Of a stretch of DNA of 48,951 nt, positions 10,410-20,745 are shown piece after piece. The stretch comes from Methanogenium cariaci JCM 10550. Its GTDB lineage: Archaea > Halobacteriota > Methanomicrobia > Methanomicrobiales > Methanomicrobiaceae. Where the stretch lies: NCBI RefSeq assembly GCF_001315945.1, contig NZ_BBBG01000021.1:1-48951 (forward strand), in the 5' to 3' direction. The notes under the pieces were generated by a model, which saw only the letters and a list, made by a program, of their open reading frames with translations, was not told the origin of the DNA and did not search any database. The first letter of the stretch is position 1. Every line of letters starts with the position of its first letter. The position numbers were made by a program, and so were the translations under genes.

Positions 10410-10559
10410 TGTTCAACAGGTGGTCCCATTGACGTCGAACTCGACGAGGGACTCAAAGGAAAAAAATATCGCTGTAATGACTGCGGGACGGTGTTTGAGG
10501 CGGTCGGCCGCCACCCGGTCTGTCCGTCCTGTCAGTCCGAGAATGTGACCGAGGTATGA
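10407..10559 (+). CDS. Small zinc-ribbon protein (50 aa)
   Basis: A 50-residue protein with two knuckles, YRCNDCGTVF and HPVCPSCQSENV, giving a CxxC-x(13)-CxxC zinc ribbon close to the C-terminus. Such mini zinc ribbons are frequent in methanogens and have no defined function. The start was chosen because it gives MCSTGGPIDVELDEGLKGKK ahead of the first knuckle. It overlaps the next gene by ATGA. A perfect palindrome ends on its start codon. Confidence 0.75.
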   Translation: MCSTGGPIDVELDEGLKGKKYRCNDCGTVFEAVGRHPVCPSCQSENVTEV

Positions 10560-11082
10560 AGGTCCCGCTCTCCTCCGGCTACCTGCTCATCCGGGGGGGA
10601 GATACCTCTTTTTTTCTGGTCGCCCGGTCAAAGGAGACCTTCGCCCTGCCCATCGAGACGTCGGATGCCGAGGTCTTTCAGGGGGGGTGCACCGGGGGGG
10701 AGACCTGATCGTCGTCTCGGCACCGGAGGGGGGGGAGACCCCGAACAGGCACGGCTGCTCTGTGAACTGGTGCGCAGCTACCGTCAGCCGCTGGTGGTGC
10801 TGCCGAAGGGCATCCGGGCACATCGCGTCTGCGGATGGTGCTCTCGGTCGCCCCCCCCGTATCATGCCGCGGACGGATATCGTGCGGGGCACGCACCCCC
10901 CCGATCAGGATGTGATCTGTTCGTCCGGGGAACTCTCCCGTCTGGAGATGGCGGCGGAGGGGGAATCTGTCTCCCTCTCCGGGTTTGACCCGGAGACGAT
11001 GACGCTTTGGGTATTTCCGTTGGGACCTCTGCCGACGGGGTCTGCATCCATGGACGAGTATCTCTTCTCTCCCGGCAGATGA
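10556..11082 (+). CDS. Conserved-looking protein of unknown function
   Basis: The gene starts in an ATGA overlap with the zinc-ribbon stop: MKVPLSSGYLLIRGGDTSFF. Further segments are LVVLPKG in the middle and GFDPETMTLWVFPLG near the end; it finishes MDEYLFSPGR. The frame breaks at the G runs 10680-10686 and 10692-10699, at about 10816 and at the C run near 10852-10858, so the central part is reconstructed. Corrected length is about 175 residues. I do not recognise the family; no membrane segment or known catalytic motif is visible. Translational coupling suggests a joint role with the zinc-ribbon protein. Confidence 0.55.
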
Positions 11083-11302
11083 CTGACCTGTTCGTTTAGA
11101 CAACAGAAGTGACGGACGGGGGGTGGGGGGTCGGTATGCCAACCCGAATCTACCAGACCGGGACGGGTCTCCCTTCCGGTATGTCCCGGACATTGGTCTG
11201 AAGATTTTCTAAAATCCCGCTTTTTTAAAACAGACAGATACCATCCGACTGATTCTCTGATAAGAGGCATACGGCCCTGTTCTGAGCCGAAAATAACAAC
11301 CA

Positions 11303-11311
11303 TTAATACAT
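11303..11311 (+). promoter_or_regulatory. Putative TATA box of the ATP synthase operon
   Basis: TTAATACAT, preceded by the A-rich GAAAATAACAAC as a possible BRE, lies about 45 bases before atpH. The leader carries GAGGAGGG (11342-11349) a few bases before the ATG, a strong Shine-Dalgarno match. The 11083-11300 stretch before it has no gene I can support. Confidence 0.5.
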
Positions 11312-11354
11312 TTCCTTTTCATGAGTTAATGTATTGCCGTGAGAGGAGGGATGG

Positions 11355-11678
11355 ATGAAGACCGAGGTCTTACAAAGCATCAAAAAGACAGAAGAAGAAA
11401 GCAGATCCTTGATTCAGGCTGCGCGTGAGCAGAAAGCCAAAATGTTGGCTGATGCGCGCACGGAAGCCGAAAATCTGATTGCGAAAGAGACTGAAGGTGC
11501 TGAAGAGTACAAAGCCAAGCGGATTTCTGACGCGCACGCCGGGGCTGTGAAAAAGAGTGCTGTTATCATCGCAGATGGTGAAAAACAGGCAGCAGCGGTG
11601 CGGGCAGATTCGAAAAAGAACCTTGAAGAAGCGGTTGACCAGCTCGTGAACCATTTCAAGGTGAAGCTCAATGTTTGA
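11355..11678 (+). CDS. atpH: A-type ATP synthase subunit H
   Basis: A 107-residue, almost wholly helical, charged protein rich in Ala, Glu and Lys (for example EEESRSLIQAAREQKAKML), as expected for subunit H (AhaH). Subunit H pairs with subunit E to form the peripheral stalk that joins A1 to Ao. It is first in the operon, with a clear GGAGGG ribosome site, and its stop overlaps the atpI start by 8 bp. The frame is intact. Confidence 0.85.
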   Translation: MKTEVLQSIKKTEEESRSLIQAAREQKAKMLADARTEAENLIAKETEGAEEYKAKRISDAHAGAVKKSAVIIADGEKQAAAVRADSKKNLEEAVDQLVNHFKVKLNV

Positions 11679-13649
11679 AGCGCAAAGGATGAGCAAGCTG
11701 CTTATTGCAGCGTCGAAAGACCAGCTTGAGGCCGTAGTACGTGAGTTGTACCGCCACAACGTCTTCCATATCGAAGATTTTGTGGAATCGAATGCACAGG
11801 GACTGGAGGGATGTAAGATTGGCATGCCTCTGTCTGGAGCGAGTGAATCATCATCCGAGCTCGTTCGTATCCGGTCGATTGAGAACACCTATGGTGTCTC
11901 TTCCAAGGACATGGATGCAGGCGAACAGAAGGTGCTGACATCCGAGGTCCGGCAGCGTATCGAGCGCGAGCTGTCGACCATTGAAGAGGAAGCAGCCGCA
12001 TTCTCCGAGGAGAGAATCTCGCTTGAGAGCACCATTCGTGATTACGAGACACGGATTGCAGAACTGAAACCCTTTACCGTATTTCCGGCAAACCTTGCCG
12101 ACCTGAAGGGATTTGAGAATTTTGCAGTCTTTGCAGGGCTTGTTCCTGCACATGTCAGTCTCAGCGTTCCGAATGAGACGTTCATCACCGCATTTGATAA
12201 GAGCAATCTTCTGATTGCCGTTGTCCTCCGTGAAAACGCTGAAGAGACCGAGAAGGAACTCTTCGATGCAGGGTTCCAGCCCGTTCCGATTCCGGACGAG
12301 GATGGCACTGCAGGGGGAACGGACGGTATGGTATACTCATGAGATTACCCGTCTGGAGGGGGGACCTCGAGGCGGTTTCCGGGCGAATTATTGCCCAGAA
12401 AGAGAAAAACGCAACGTTTCTGGTGGCATGCGATGAACTTCTCACGGCAGAAGTGGAGCGTGCGGAAGCACCGCTTCGGTTCGCCACCACAGAAGAGACG
12501 TTTGTAGCAGAAGGCTGGGTTCCTGCCGATACGGTAGCGGCACTCACGTCAGATCTGCAGTCGGCAACCGACGGTAAAATCTTCATCTCCGAGGCCGAGT
12601 TCGACCCCGTTGAAGAAGCTGTTCCGGTCGAGTACCACAACCCAGATTTCTCGAAGCCGACCGAGATGCTGATGGACATCTATTCCCGTCCGCAGTATGG
12701 TGAATTTGATCCGACCATTTTCGTTTCTATCGTCTTCCCGATATTCTTCGGTTTCATCCTTGGTGATGTCGGATACGGTATTATTCTCCTCGCACTCGGA
12801 TACTATCTCAGGAAATTCCTGAAGGACGATGCAGGACAAAAACTTCTCGATGTGTTCAGAAACGCAAGTATTTCGAGTATTATCTTTGGTCTGATATACA
12901 GTGAGTTCCTTGGGTTTGCCCTTCCGTGGGACCCGATTGGAATTAATCGTCACTTGAATATCGGCAGCCATGCAAGCGGCCATGGGCCCGATGCAGTGCT
13001 GATGCTCGTTCTTACCGCCTGGATCGGTATTCTTCACATCACACTCGGCAGAATGCTTCATATGTACAACGCATCAAAGATGATGAAGCCGGGCAAACAC
13101 CGGAGCAAAGTTATCTTCGGCCAGCTCGGCTGGATTCTTGTGATGTGGGGTATACTTCTGATGCTGTGGTCTCTCTTCGAGATGCCGCTGATGCCGGTGC
13201 TCGCCGGATACCCTGCAGTCTTTGCAGGTATCAATGGATTTGGAATAGCAGGCGCTGTTCTTCTTCTGGTGGGTGTTGTCGGAATCGGGCAGGATTCCGT
13301 GCTTGAACTCATGGAACTTCCGACCGTTATCAGTCACGTGCTGTCCTACACACGTCTTGCCGCAGTGGGTCTGTCATCCGTTGCGATTGCAATGGTCACA
13401 AACTACATCGCAATCGAACTGATCATTGAGCCACAGCTCGCAAGTCTGAGCATTTTCGGAATTGTTATCATCTTAGTCGGAATTGTGATCTTTTTGATCG
13501 GCCACGTCCTCAATACCGCACTGGGTATTATGGGCGGCGGTTTACACTCAATTCGTTTACACTACGTCGAATTCTTCACCAAGTTCTACACTGGTGGAGG
13601 CAAAAAATACAACCCATTTGGAAAATTACGCAAATTTACGGAGGATTAA
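11671..13649 (+). CDS. atpI: A-type ATP synthase subunit I (a-like stator subunit)
   Basis: Subunit I is the membrane stator that carries the ion half-channels. The N-terminal half is soluble and coiled (RIERELSTIEEEAAAF). The C-terminal half holds seven or eight membrane helices, including IFGFILGDVGYGIILLAL-like and GAVLLLVGVVGIGQDS stretches. The segment HVLSYTRLAAVGLSS contains the conserved Arg that faces the rotor carboxylates. Two frame breaks occur: G5 at 12312-12316 (four G's give DGTAGERTVWYTHEI) and G6 at 12358-12363 (five give RLEGDLEAVSG). Corrected length is about 658 residues, normal for the family. It overlaps atpH and is followed by atpK after 3 bp. Confidence 0.92.
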
Positions 13650-13652
13650 AAT

Positions 13653-13901
13653 ATGGCAGTTGAAACTATGACCATTGAAGTCGCACAGGCATCGGCAGTT
13701 GGATTTAAGGCAATTGGTGCAGGTCTCGCAGTAGGCCTTGCCGGTATGGGTACCGGTCTCGCACAGCTCGGTATTGGTGGCGCAGCAGTTGGTGCAACCG
13801 CAGAGAACAAAGAGATGTTCGGTCTCGCATTGCTCTTTACGGTTATTCCGGAGACAGTCGTTATCTTTGGTCTTGTTATCGCACTCCTGCTCTTATTCTG
13901 A
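13653..13901 (+). CDS. atpK: A-type ATP synthase proteolipid subunit K (c ring)
   Basis: An 82-residue hairpin with two membrane helices: a Gly/Ala-rich first one (GAGLAVGLAGMGTGLAQLG) and a second, LFTVIPETVVIFGLVIALLL. Glu67 in the PET motif is the ion-binding carboxylate, and Gln38 in the first helix is at the place of the known Na+ ligand, so Na+ or mixed Na+/H+ coupling is possible but not proven. It is a single hairpin, unlike the duplicated or triplicated versions of some methanogens. GGAGG lies 9 bases before the start. Confidence 0.93.
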   Translation: MAVETMTIEVAQASAVGFKAIGAGLAVGLAGMGTGLAQLGIGGAAVGATAENKEMFGLALLFTVIPETVVIFGLVIALLLLF

Positions 13902-13911
13902 GGACTGACGA

Positions 13912-14490
13912 ATGGCATTGGATGCTGTAGTCGGTGAAATCCGGGACAAGGGCATCAGGGAGTCCGAGGCGATCAAGAGCGAAGCCAAGGCGGAAGTCAG
14001 CGTAATCCTTGCAGAGGCACAGGAGCAGGTCATCGCGATCAAGACGGCAGTGGAAGAGGAGGTTAATCGCCAGAAGGGCTATATCATGGCCCAGGAGGTT
14101 GCCGCCGCCAATCTGTCCGTGAAGCGTGAGACGCTCAATGCCCAGAAGGACGTCCTCGATGAGGTCTACGCCCGGGTCGTCGCAGATATTGCGGCGCTGC
14201 CGGAGGAATTCCACCGAAAGGCCGTCCGCGAACTCTGCAAGTCCGCGGCAAAAGAGCTTGGCGAAGGAGTCTTCTACTGCAATGAACGTGACGTTCATGC
14301 GGTTGAGGACGCGCTATCGAGCCTGAAGACCCTGTCCGGGTTCTCACTGGCAGGAACAAAAGACATATCCGGCGGTATCATCGCGGAGAGTGCGGACGGA
14401 GCGCTGCAGCTTGACTGCAGTTACTCCACCTTCATCTCCGAAGTATGGGAGTCCGGATTAAAGGATGCATCAGATATCCTGTTTCGGTAG
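13912..14490 (+). CDS. atpE: A-type ATP synthase subunit E
   Basis: A 192-residue peripheral-stalk subunit. The N-terminal 90 residues are a charged helix (IRESEAIKSEAKAEVSVILAE region) that pairs with subunit H, and the C-terminal globular part ends with STFISEVWESGLKDAS, matching the family. It follows atpK by 10 bp. The frame is intact. Confidence 0.9.
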   Translation: MALDAVVGEIRDKGIRESEAIKSEAKAEVSVILAEAQEQVIAIKTAVEEEVNRQKGYIMAQEVAAANLSVKRETLNAQKDVLDEVYARVVADIAALPEEFHRKAVRELCKSAAKELGEGVFYCNERDVHAVEDALSSLKTLSGFSLAGTKDISGGIIAESADGALQLDCSYSTFISEVWESGLKDASDILFR

Positions 14491-14510
14491 GTATGGGGGG
14501 GGATATATAC

Positions 14511-15580
14511 ATGAGTTCAGTTAGCACAACTGGCCCTGCTCCCTACATCTATTCGAGCACCCGTATGCGTGTCCGGAAGGCAAAGCTGATCGGTCACGAC
14601 GAATATATGCGGATGCTCAATATGAGCCTGCCCGAGATCACCCGTGCTATTGAGGAGATGGAGTATAAGGCGGAGATTGATGAGCTTGCCTCATCGTTCT
14701 CCGGTCTTGACCTTGTTGAGGTCGCTCTTTCCTGGAACCTTGCAAAGGAGTTCCAGAATGTCCTCGGTATCATGCCCGGTCTGATCAAGAAGTTCACGGC
14801 AAGCTACCTGCAGCACTGGGATATCTATAATGTCCTCACCATTCTCCGCGGCAAGACCCAGGGGGGGTCCGTGCGGGGGGGAAAATAAAAGAGGTCCTTA
14901 TCCCGGCAGGCAGCCTTGACCGTGTCGTTCTCGACCGTCTCCTGGCGGAGGATTCACCCGAGCGTATCGTAGAGGCCCTGTCTTCATGGTCCCTCTACCC
15001 GGTACTCGAGCGTGAGTTCCCTGCTGCAATGGAGAAGGGTGCATTCGGCGATCTTGAAAATGAACTTTTCAAGGCGTTTTATCGCTATATTCTCAAGCAG
15101 ACATCAAGTGGAGTGAAGGGCGGGAAACCGTTCCGCGACTACCTGAAGCTTGAGATAGACCTCCTGAACATCAAGACGGTCGTTCGCCTCCATAAGGGCA
15201 ATGTCCGGGAAGATGTGCGTGTGCTGATGGTCGAAGGCGGCAGTTTATCGGTTGATGAACTGGTTCGTCTGGCCTCTTCAGAGAGCATGGAGGAGATTCT
15301 TGAAGGGATCAAGAAGCGGTATCCGGAAGGCCCCCCCATTGGGGGGGAGCTGATGGATGCGGCTGACAAGAGCATGCCGCTGCATGAGATGGAGAATGCT
15401 CTCACGCGGGTGATGCTCGATCAGATGGACCGTATCTCGAAGAGATATCCGTTCTCTATCTGTCCGACCCTTGTCTACCTGAAGCGCAAGCGCTACGAGG
15501 TGGCAAACCTCCGGGCGATTGCCCGTGGTAAGGAGTCCGGACTTCCCGGAGAGACGATCGCCGAATTTCTGGTGGTGTGA
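14511..15580 (+). CDS. atpC: A-type ATP synthase subunit C
   Basis: Subunit C (AhaC, V-type d-like) caps the proteolipid ring and holds the central stalk. I chose the ATG at 14511 because YIYSSTRMRVRKAKLI follows after about 14 residues, matching the family start. The frame breaks once, across the G7 runs 14861-14867 and 14875-14881; five and four G's give KTQGVRAGKIKEVLIPAG. The C7 and G7 runs at 15331-15337 and 15341-15347 each add one in-frame residue (EGPPIGGEL). Corrected length is about 350 residues. AtpF starts 6 bp after the stop. Confidence 0.9.
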
Positions 15581-15586
15581 TAGGTA

Positions 15587-15892
15587 ATGGAGATAGCAGT
15601 AGTCGGAAACAGTGACTTTATTCTCGGGTTCAGGCTTGCGGGTGTCGAAAAGACCGTGGCCGCCGAGGATGACGCTTCACTCACGGATGCCGTGACCCGG
15701 CTGATGGCGGATGAGACCGTGGCGATACTGGTCATCCGCAGCAGCGATATGGGGACGCCTTCCTGAGCGCTGCAGGCGGAGCTTGGCGAGTCTGTCAAGC
15801 CAACCGTCGTGTCAATCGGCGGAGAGGTCGGCGGGGGGGTATCAATGCGTGATAAAATTAAGAGAGCAGTGGGTGTTGATTTGTGGAAGTGA
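15587..15892 (+). CDS. atpF: A-type ATP synthase subunit F
   Basis: A central-stalk subunit of about 101 residues. [20 protein letters not shown] and the following [11 protein letters not shown] are diagnostic of the subunit F Rossmann-like fold. One frame break lies between DMG and LPERLQAELGE, at about 15755-15770; the end is then [17 protein letters not shown]7 run at 15833-15839 adds one glycine in frame. The stop overlaps the GTG start of atpA. Confidence 0.85.
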
Positions 15893-17645
15893 AAGAAAAT
15901 TCGAACGGAATACTTAAGCGCATCTCCGGGCCGGTTGTCACCGCAGTCGGTCTGAATGCACACATGTATGATGTGGTGCAGGTCGGAGACGAGAAGCTTA
16001 TGGGTGAGGTCATCAGGATTGAGGAAGACAGAACCATCATCAGGTCTACGAGAATACCTCCGGTATCAGACCGGGAGAACCTGTCTCGAACACCGGCCTC
16101 TCTCTGGCAGTTGAGCTCGGACCGGGCCTTCTGACCAGTATCTATGATGGAATCCAGCGTCCGCTGGAGGTCCTTGTTGACAAGATGGGCAATTTCATTG
16201 AGCGGGGGGGTGTAACCGCACCCGGTCTCTCGCATGAGAAGCTTTGGGAATTTGTCCCGACGGTCAAGAAGGGCGACACCGTGGTACCAGGTATGGTCAT
16301 CGGTGAAGTACAGGAGACCAACATTCTCACCAAGATCATGGTCTCCCCGCGGTCGAAAGGCGGTAAGGTAACCGAGATCAAGTCCGGTGAGTTCACCATC
16401 GACGATGTGGTCTGCACCCTCGACACTGGTGAAGAGATTAAGATGATGCAGGTCTGGCCTGTACGTGTTCCACGTCCGGTGACAGAAAAGCAGAATCCGG
16501 ACATTCCGCTGGTCACCGGTCAGCGTATCCTCGACGGTCTTTTCCCCATTGCAAAGGGCGGTACCGCCGCTATTCCCGGTCCGTTCGGATCCGGAAAGAC
16601 GGTCACCCAGCAGGCACTGGCAAAGTGGTCTGACGCACAGATTGTGGTCTACATCGGCTGCGGTGAACGCGGTAACGAGATGACCGAAGTTCTGACCGAG
16701 TTCCCTGAGCTTGAGGACCCGAAGTCCGGAAAGCCTCTGATGGAGAGAACGGTGCTCATTGCAAACACGTCCAACATGCCTGTTGCCGCACGTGAAGCAA
16801 GTGTATACACCGGTATCACCATCGCAGAGTACTTCCGTGATATGGGATTCGATGTCTCTTTGATGGCAGATTCAACCTCCCGCTGGGCAGAAGCAATGCG
16901 TGAAATTTCTTCACGTCTTGAAGAGATGCCCGGTGAAGAGGGATATCCTGCATACCTTGCAGCCCGTCTGTCCGAGTTCTATGAGCGTGCCGGTCATGTC
17001 GAGACTCTGAACCATGAGTCCGGATCGGTTACCGTTATCGGTGCGGTTTCCCCCCCGCCCGGTGGTGACTTCTCTGAACCGGTTACACAGAACACGCTTC
17101 GTATCGTGAAGTGTTTCTGGGCACTGGACGCAAAGCTGTCCCAGCGCCGTCACTTCCCTGCAATCAACTGGCTGAACTCATACTCGCTCTACCTGGACAC
17201 TCTGTCCTCATGGTATGACGAGAATGTGTCACCGGAGTGGAATGGTCTGCGTGTCTGGGCGATGGAAGTCCTCCAGAAGGAAGCAGAACTGCAGGAAATC
17301 GTGCAGCTCGTCGGTTCCGACGCACTGCCTGATGAAGAGCAGATCACCATTGAAGTGGCTCGTATGCTGCGTGAAATTTTCCTTCAGCAGAATGCGTTCG
17401 ACCCGGTCGACACCTACTGTTCGACGGAAAAGCAGTATGACATCATGAAGTCCATCAAGGTCTACGCAGAACTTGCTTACGGCGCCCAGAGAATTGGCGT
17501 GCCACCGGCAAAGATCGTGACAATCGTTTCGAAGAACGATCTGCCACAGGTGAAGTTCATGAAGGACTACAAGAGCGAGATTGTCCGCATTACCAAGGCA
17601 ATGGAAGCTGAAGTCGGCACCCTCAGGGAGGCATACCAGAAATGA
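15883..17645 (+). CDS. atpA: A-type ATP synthase catalytic subunit A
   Basis: The catalytic ATPase subunit. The GTG start at 15883 overlaps the atpF stop. It has the non-homologous region insert typical of A subunits, the P-loop GPFGSGKT, and [29 protein letters not shown] and [17 protein letters not shown]. One frame break sits at about 16045, where a single base seems missing ([18 protein letters not shown] after repair). G7 at 16204-16210 ([10 protein letters not shown]) and C7 at 17050-17056 (SPPPGGDF, normally SPPGGDF) each add a residue in frame. Corrected length is about 585 residues. It overlaps atpB by 4 bp (ATGA). Confidence 0.96.
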
Positions 17646-19039
17646 AAGAATATCGCACGATCAACAAGATCGCAGGCCCGCTCGTCTTTGTAGAAAAGAC
17701 CGAGCCGGTCGGCTACGAAGAGCTTGTCAACATCGTCCAGTCAGATGGTACGGTGAAGCGTGGTCAGGTGCTCGATACGTCTGATGATTTCGTGGTTGTT
17801 CAGGTCTTTGAGTCCACTGCCGGTATCGGTAAGGACTCTGGTGTCCGCTTTACCGGCGAGACCATCAAGATGCCTGTCGGCCGTGACATGCTCGGACGTA
17901 TCCTGTCCGGTGCAGGTAAGCCCAAGGACGGCGGCCCGGAGATTGTTCCGGAGAAGCGCCTCGACATCGGCGGAGCGGCGATTAACCCCCCCTACGCCCG
18001 TCAGTCACCTGCGGATTTCATCCAGACCGGTATTTCCACCATCGACGCGACAAACACGCTTGTGCGTGGTCAGAAGCTCCCGATTTTCTCGGGATCCGGT
18101 CTGCCCCCCCACAACGAAATTGCGCTGCAGATTGCCCGTCAGGCACGGGTGCCCGGCTCCACTGAGGAGTTTGCGGTGGTATTCGCTGCAATGGGTATCA
18201 CGAAGGAAGAAGAGAACCAGTTCATGGCTGACTTCGAGCGCACGGGTGCTCTCGAACACGCTGTGGTGTTCCTGAACCTTGCAGATGACCCGGCAGTCGA
18301 GCGTATCATCACGCCCCCCCGTCTGGCACTGACCACCGCTGAGTACCTGGCATTCGAGCTGGGTTACCATGTGCTGGTTATCCTCACCGATATGACCAAT
18401 TATTGTGAGGCTCTCCGTCAGATCGGAGCGGCCCGTGAGGAAGTGCCCGGACGTCGTGGATATCCGGGATACATGTACACCGATCTTGCATCGCTCTATG
18501 AGCGTGCCGGTCTGATCAAGGGCGAGAAGGGATCCGTGACCCAGTTGTCCATCCTTACGATGCCCGGTGACGATATCACGCACCCGATTCCTGATCTGTC
18601 CGGATATATTACGGAAGGCCAGATTGTGGTCAACCGTGATCTCCACCGGAAGGGTATCTACCCGCCGATCAATGTGCTGCCATCCCTTTCCCGTCTGATG
18701 AACAACGGTATCGGCGAGGGCAAGACCCGTGACGATCACAAGAAGGTCTCTGACCAGATGTATGCAGGCTATGCGGAAGGAAACGATCTCCGTGGACTTG
18801 TCGCCATTGTCGGTAAGGACGCACTCTCGGATCGTGACCAGCGGCTTCTTGAGTTCGCTGATCTCTTCGAGGGGGGGAAGTTTGTCCGCCAGGGCCATGA
18901 CGAGAACCGGACGATTGAGGACTCACTCGATCTCGGATGGGAACTCTTGTCCACTCTGCCGGAAGAGCTGCTTGTCCGTATCGACCGTGACCTGATTCAG
19001 AAATACCACCCGAAGTACCGCAAACAGGGGGGGGCATAA
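17642..19039 (+). CDS. atpB: A-type ATP synthase non-catalytic subunit B
   Basis: The 465-residue nucleotide-binding but non-catalytic partner of AtpA. No P-loop is present at the equivalent place, as expected. Motifs are [44 protein letters not shown] and [19 protein letters not shown]. The frame is open throughout, yet it holds four 7-base runs that each insert a residue at a usually invariant place: INPPYAR (17986-17992), LPPHNE (18104-18110), TPPRLAL (18314-18320) and EGGKF (18871-18877). These are the clearest examples of run expansion in the window. Confidence 0.97.
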   Translation: MKEYRTINKIAGPLVFVEKTEPVGYEELVNIVQSDGTVKRGQVLDTSDDFVVVQVFESTAGIGKDSGVRFTGETIKMPVGRDMLGRILSGAGKPKDGGPEIVPEKRLDIGGAAINPPYARQSPADFIQTGISTIDATNTLVRGQKLPIFSGSGLPPHNEIALQIARQARVPGSTEEFAVVFAAMGITKEEENQFMADFERTGALEHAVVFLNLADDPAVERIITPPRLALTTAEYLAFELGYHVLVILTDMTNYCEALRQIGAAREEVPGRRGYPGYMYTDLASLYERAGLIKGEKGSVTQLSILTMPGDDITHPIPDLSGYITEGQIVVNRDLHRKGIYPPINVLPSLSRLMNNGIGEGKTRDDHKKVSDQMYAGYAEGNDLRGLVAIVGKDALSDRDQRLLEFADLFEGGKFVRQGHDENRTIEDSLDLGWELLSTLPEELLVRIDRDLIQKYHPKYRKQGGA

Positions 19040-19045
19040 TCACCC

Positions 19046-19732
19046 ATGGCGCTGAAAGATGTGAAACCAACCCGGTCCGAGCTGATTGGCCTCAAGAGGA
19101 GGGTCAAGCTCTCGGAGCGTGGCTACAACATCCTTAAAATGAAGCGCGACGGGCTGATCCTTGAGTTCTTCAAGGTGCTGGAAGAGGCGAAGGGAAGCCG
19201 GGACGCAGTCGGCGAGAAGTACGAGCGTGCCCAGCAGATGATTGCCCTTGCCAACACCGTTGAGGGAGCAATCGGGGTAAAAGCGGCGGCAATGTCTGTC
19301 CGTGAGAAACCCCCCCAGCTCACTTTAAAACAGAAGAATATCATGGGCGTTGTTGTCCCTGAGATCGAAGCGTCCAAGGTGAAAAAGAACCTTGCCGAGC
19401 GCGGCTATGGCGTGCTCGGGACATCCGCGGTCATTGATGAGACTGCGAATGCCTTTGAGGAACTGGTCGATGAGATCATCCGGGCTGCTGAGATTGAGAC
19501 GACGATGAAGCGGCTCTTAAACGAAATCGAGAGCACGAAACGCCGTGTCAACGCACTTGAGTTCAAGGTTATTCCGGAACTCAAGGAAGCCTCTGCATTC
19601 ATCAAAATGCGGCTTGACGAAATGGAACGGGACGAGCTCGTTCGCCTGAAGAAGATCAAGCGAAGAGTAAGGCCTGATTTTCTTTTTTTATTTCATTATA
19701 ATTTCTTTACTCGTGTCTGCTTTTTTAAATAG
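19046..19732 (+). CDS. atpD: A-type ATP synthase subunit D
   Basis: The central-stalk rotor subunit, a long antiparallel coiled coil. VKPTRSELIGLKRRVKLSERG at the start is diagnostic for subunit D. As the sequence stands it runs to 19732 with an odd, hydrophobic C-terminus. Comparison with its two downstream copies shows one missing base at about 19660: the copies read KIKAKSKA or KIKAKSRA, so the native stop is probably the TGA at 19675-19677, giving about 210 residues. A T-rich stretch follows at once and probably ends the operon. The last 200-400 bp are duplicated downstream. Confidence 0.93.
   Translation: MALKDVKPTRSELIGLKRRVKLSERGYNILKMKRDGLILEFFKVLEEAKGSRDAVGEKYERAQQMIALANTVEGAIGVKAAAMSVREKPPQLTLKQKNIMGVVVPEIEASKVKKNLAERGYGVLGTSAVIDETANAFEELVDEIIRAAEIETTMKRLLNEIESTKRRVNALEFKVIPELKEASAFIKMRLDEMERDELVRLKKIKRRVRPDFLFLFHYNFFTRVCFFK
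19678..19692 (+). terminator. T-rich terminator after atpD
   Basis: ATTTTCTTTTTTTATTTC directly follows the inferred atpD stop. The same stop-plus-T-tract context is copied at 21138-21152 and, diverged, at 21860-21873 behind the two atpD fragments. It also lies at the end of the convergent PEGA gene. Confidence 0.5.
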
Positions 19733-20443
19733 GGCCTCACCAAGTTCTTTTAACTGGGCGGAAAAGGAATGCTCGGAATAACCTGCAAGAAATGCCAGTG
19801 CACAGTAAAACATGACTGTTTGTGGGGGGGTGAAAAGTTCTGTACTTGCAGGAACACCAGAAAGTGTCATGAGGCCGCCGGCAACAAAAAGGAATGAAAA
19901 AATTCCAAATATTATTCCTAATATAGGACGCAACATAAACCAACAGCAGAAATTCAAGTCAAAGTCATCTTTCCCAAGATGGTATGTGTATCCGAATATG
20001 CTGTACGCACATGCTCCAAGACCACCCGAACAGGCTATATATGGAATAATCTGTGCCAAATCATCAAAGGATCCATAAATCAAGTAGAGAATTATTGCAA
20101 TCAAAATGATAGGGATCAATGCGATATATATCCCAATATTTCGTATTTTATTTACTTCTTCTTCAGTATATTTTTTGAGGCAAATTGTTGAAGTATTGCC
20201 GGCACTTACAGAAACATTTCTTGATATCTGACGACAATCTGGCAGATTTGCTTCTACTTTATGTAACCCCCCCGGCGTTATGTTTTCAAGAGTTGCAGGA
20301 GTTTTTTTTCCTGTATCCTTTCCGTCAAGCTTAACAGATACTCCATCAGGTATTGAGTTAACTATGATATTTCCGGTTTTATTTGTTTCAGAATCAGATG
20401 TATTCTCAGTCACACATTTCCCCCCCCATTTCATGGAAATCAT
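19688..20443 (-). CDS. PEGA-domain membrane protein
   Basis: A 251-residue protein. Residues about 24-90 (GNIIVNSIPDGVSVKLDGKD and TPATLENITPGGLHKVEA) form a PEGA domain, an extracytoplasmic beta-rich module named after its PEGA motif. It is followed by three or four membrane helices, for example IGIYIALIPIILIAIILYLI and IFGIFSFLFVAGGLMTL. No substrate can be inferred. It is convergent to atpD and lies between atpD and the truncated archaellin-like fragment at 20487, so it is probably an insertion into the duplicated region. Confidence 0.7.
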   Translation of the reverse strand: MISMKWGGKCVTENTSDSETNKTGNIIVNSIPDGVSVKLDGKDTGKKTPATLENITPGGLHKVEANLPDCRQISRNVSVSAGNTSTICLKKYTEEEVNKIRNIGIYIALIPIILIAIILYLIYGSFDDLAQIIPYIACSGGLGACAYSIFGYTYHLGKDDFDLNFCCWFMLRPILGIIFGIFSFLFVAGGLMTLSGVPASTELFTPPQTVMFYCALAFLAGYSEHSFSAQLKELGEALFKKADTSKEIIMK

Positions 20444-20486
20444 TCTTTTTTGTAATATATCTTATGCACAATAATTGTTGCTGTAG

Positions 20487-20685
20487 CCGGGCAATTGCTG
20501 ATGGTGCATCCGCAAATGGTGCAGTCCTTGGCGGGGAAGACAAATTTACCATTCTTGTTAAGCCATCGAATTCATTGACTTCAAACGAGGAGTTCTATAT
20601 TGAGATCCGTCCGTCTTCCGGGGCATCATTTGCTCTGAAAAGAAGCGTTCCTTCAAGGATAAATAGTGTGAATCTCCTGTATTAG
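20487..20685 (+). pseudogene. Truncated copy of the archaellin-like lipoprotein (C-terminal part)
   Basis: The last 65 or so codons (IADGASANGAVLGGEDKFTI, SLTSNEEFYIEIRPSSGASF, SVPSRINSVNLLY) align with the C-terminus of the full gene at 21900-22643 (IADGAPSDDLVLEGNDTFTL, EVRPSVGGSFGLVRTVPGKI). Homology also reaches about 40 bp past the stop (AGGATT, then CACCATTTT against CATCATTTT, then TATGAA). The 5' part is missing, cut off next to the start of the PEGA gene. Divergence from the full copy shows this is an old paralogue, not an assembly duplicate. Confidence 0.75.
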
Positions 20686-20745
20686 GATTTCAAATCACCA
20701 TTTTATGGTGTCCTTATGAATCCAGTTAATGACAACTTTGGTGTT

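Noticed and set aside
15331..15347. C7-ATT-G7 hairpin in atpC as a regulatory structure
   Set aside because: Both arms are expanded runs inside coding sequence; at the expected lengths of four the hairpin is weak.
18005..18898. 297-codon minus-strand frame inside atpB
   Set aside because: It lies wholly opposite a highly conserved gene and follows from the codon bias of atpB; no homology or start signals.
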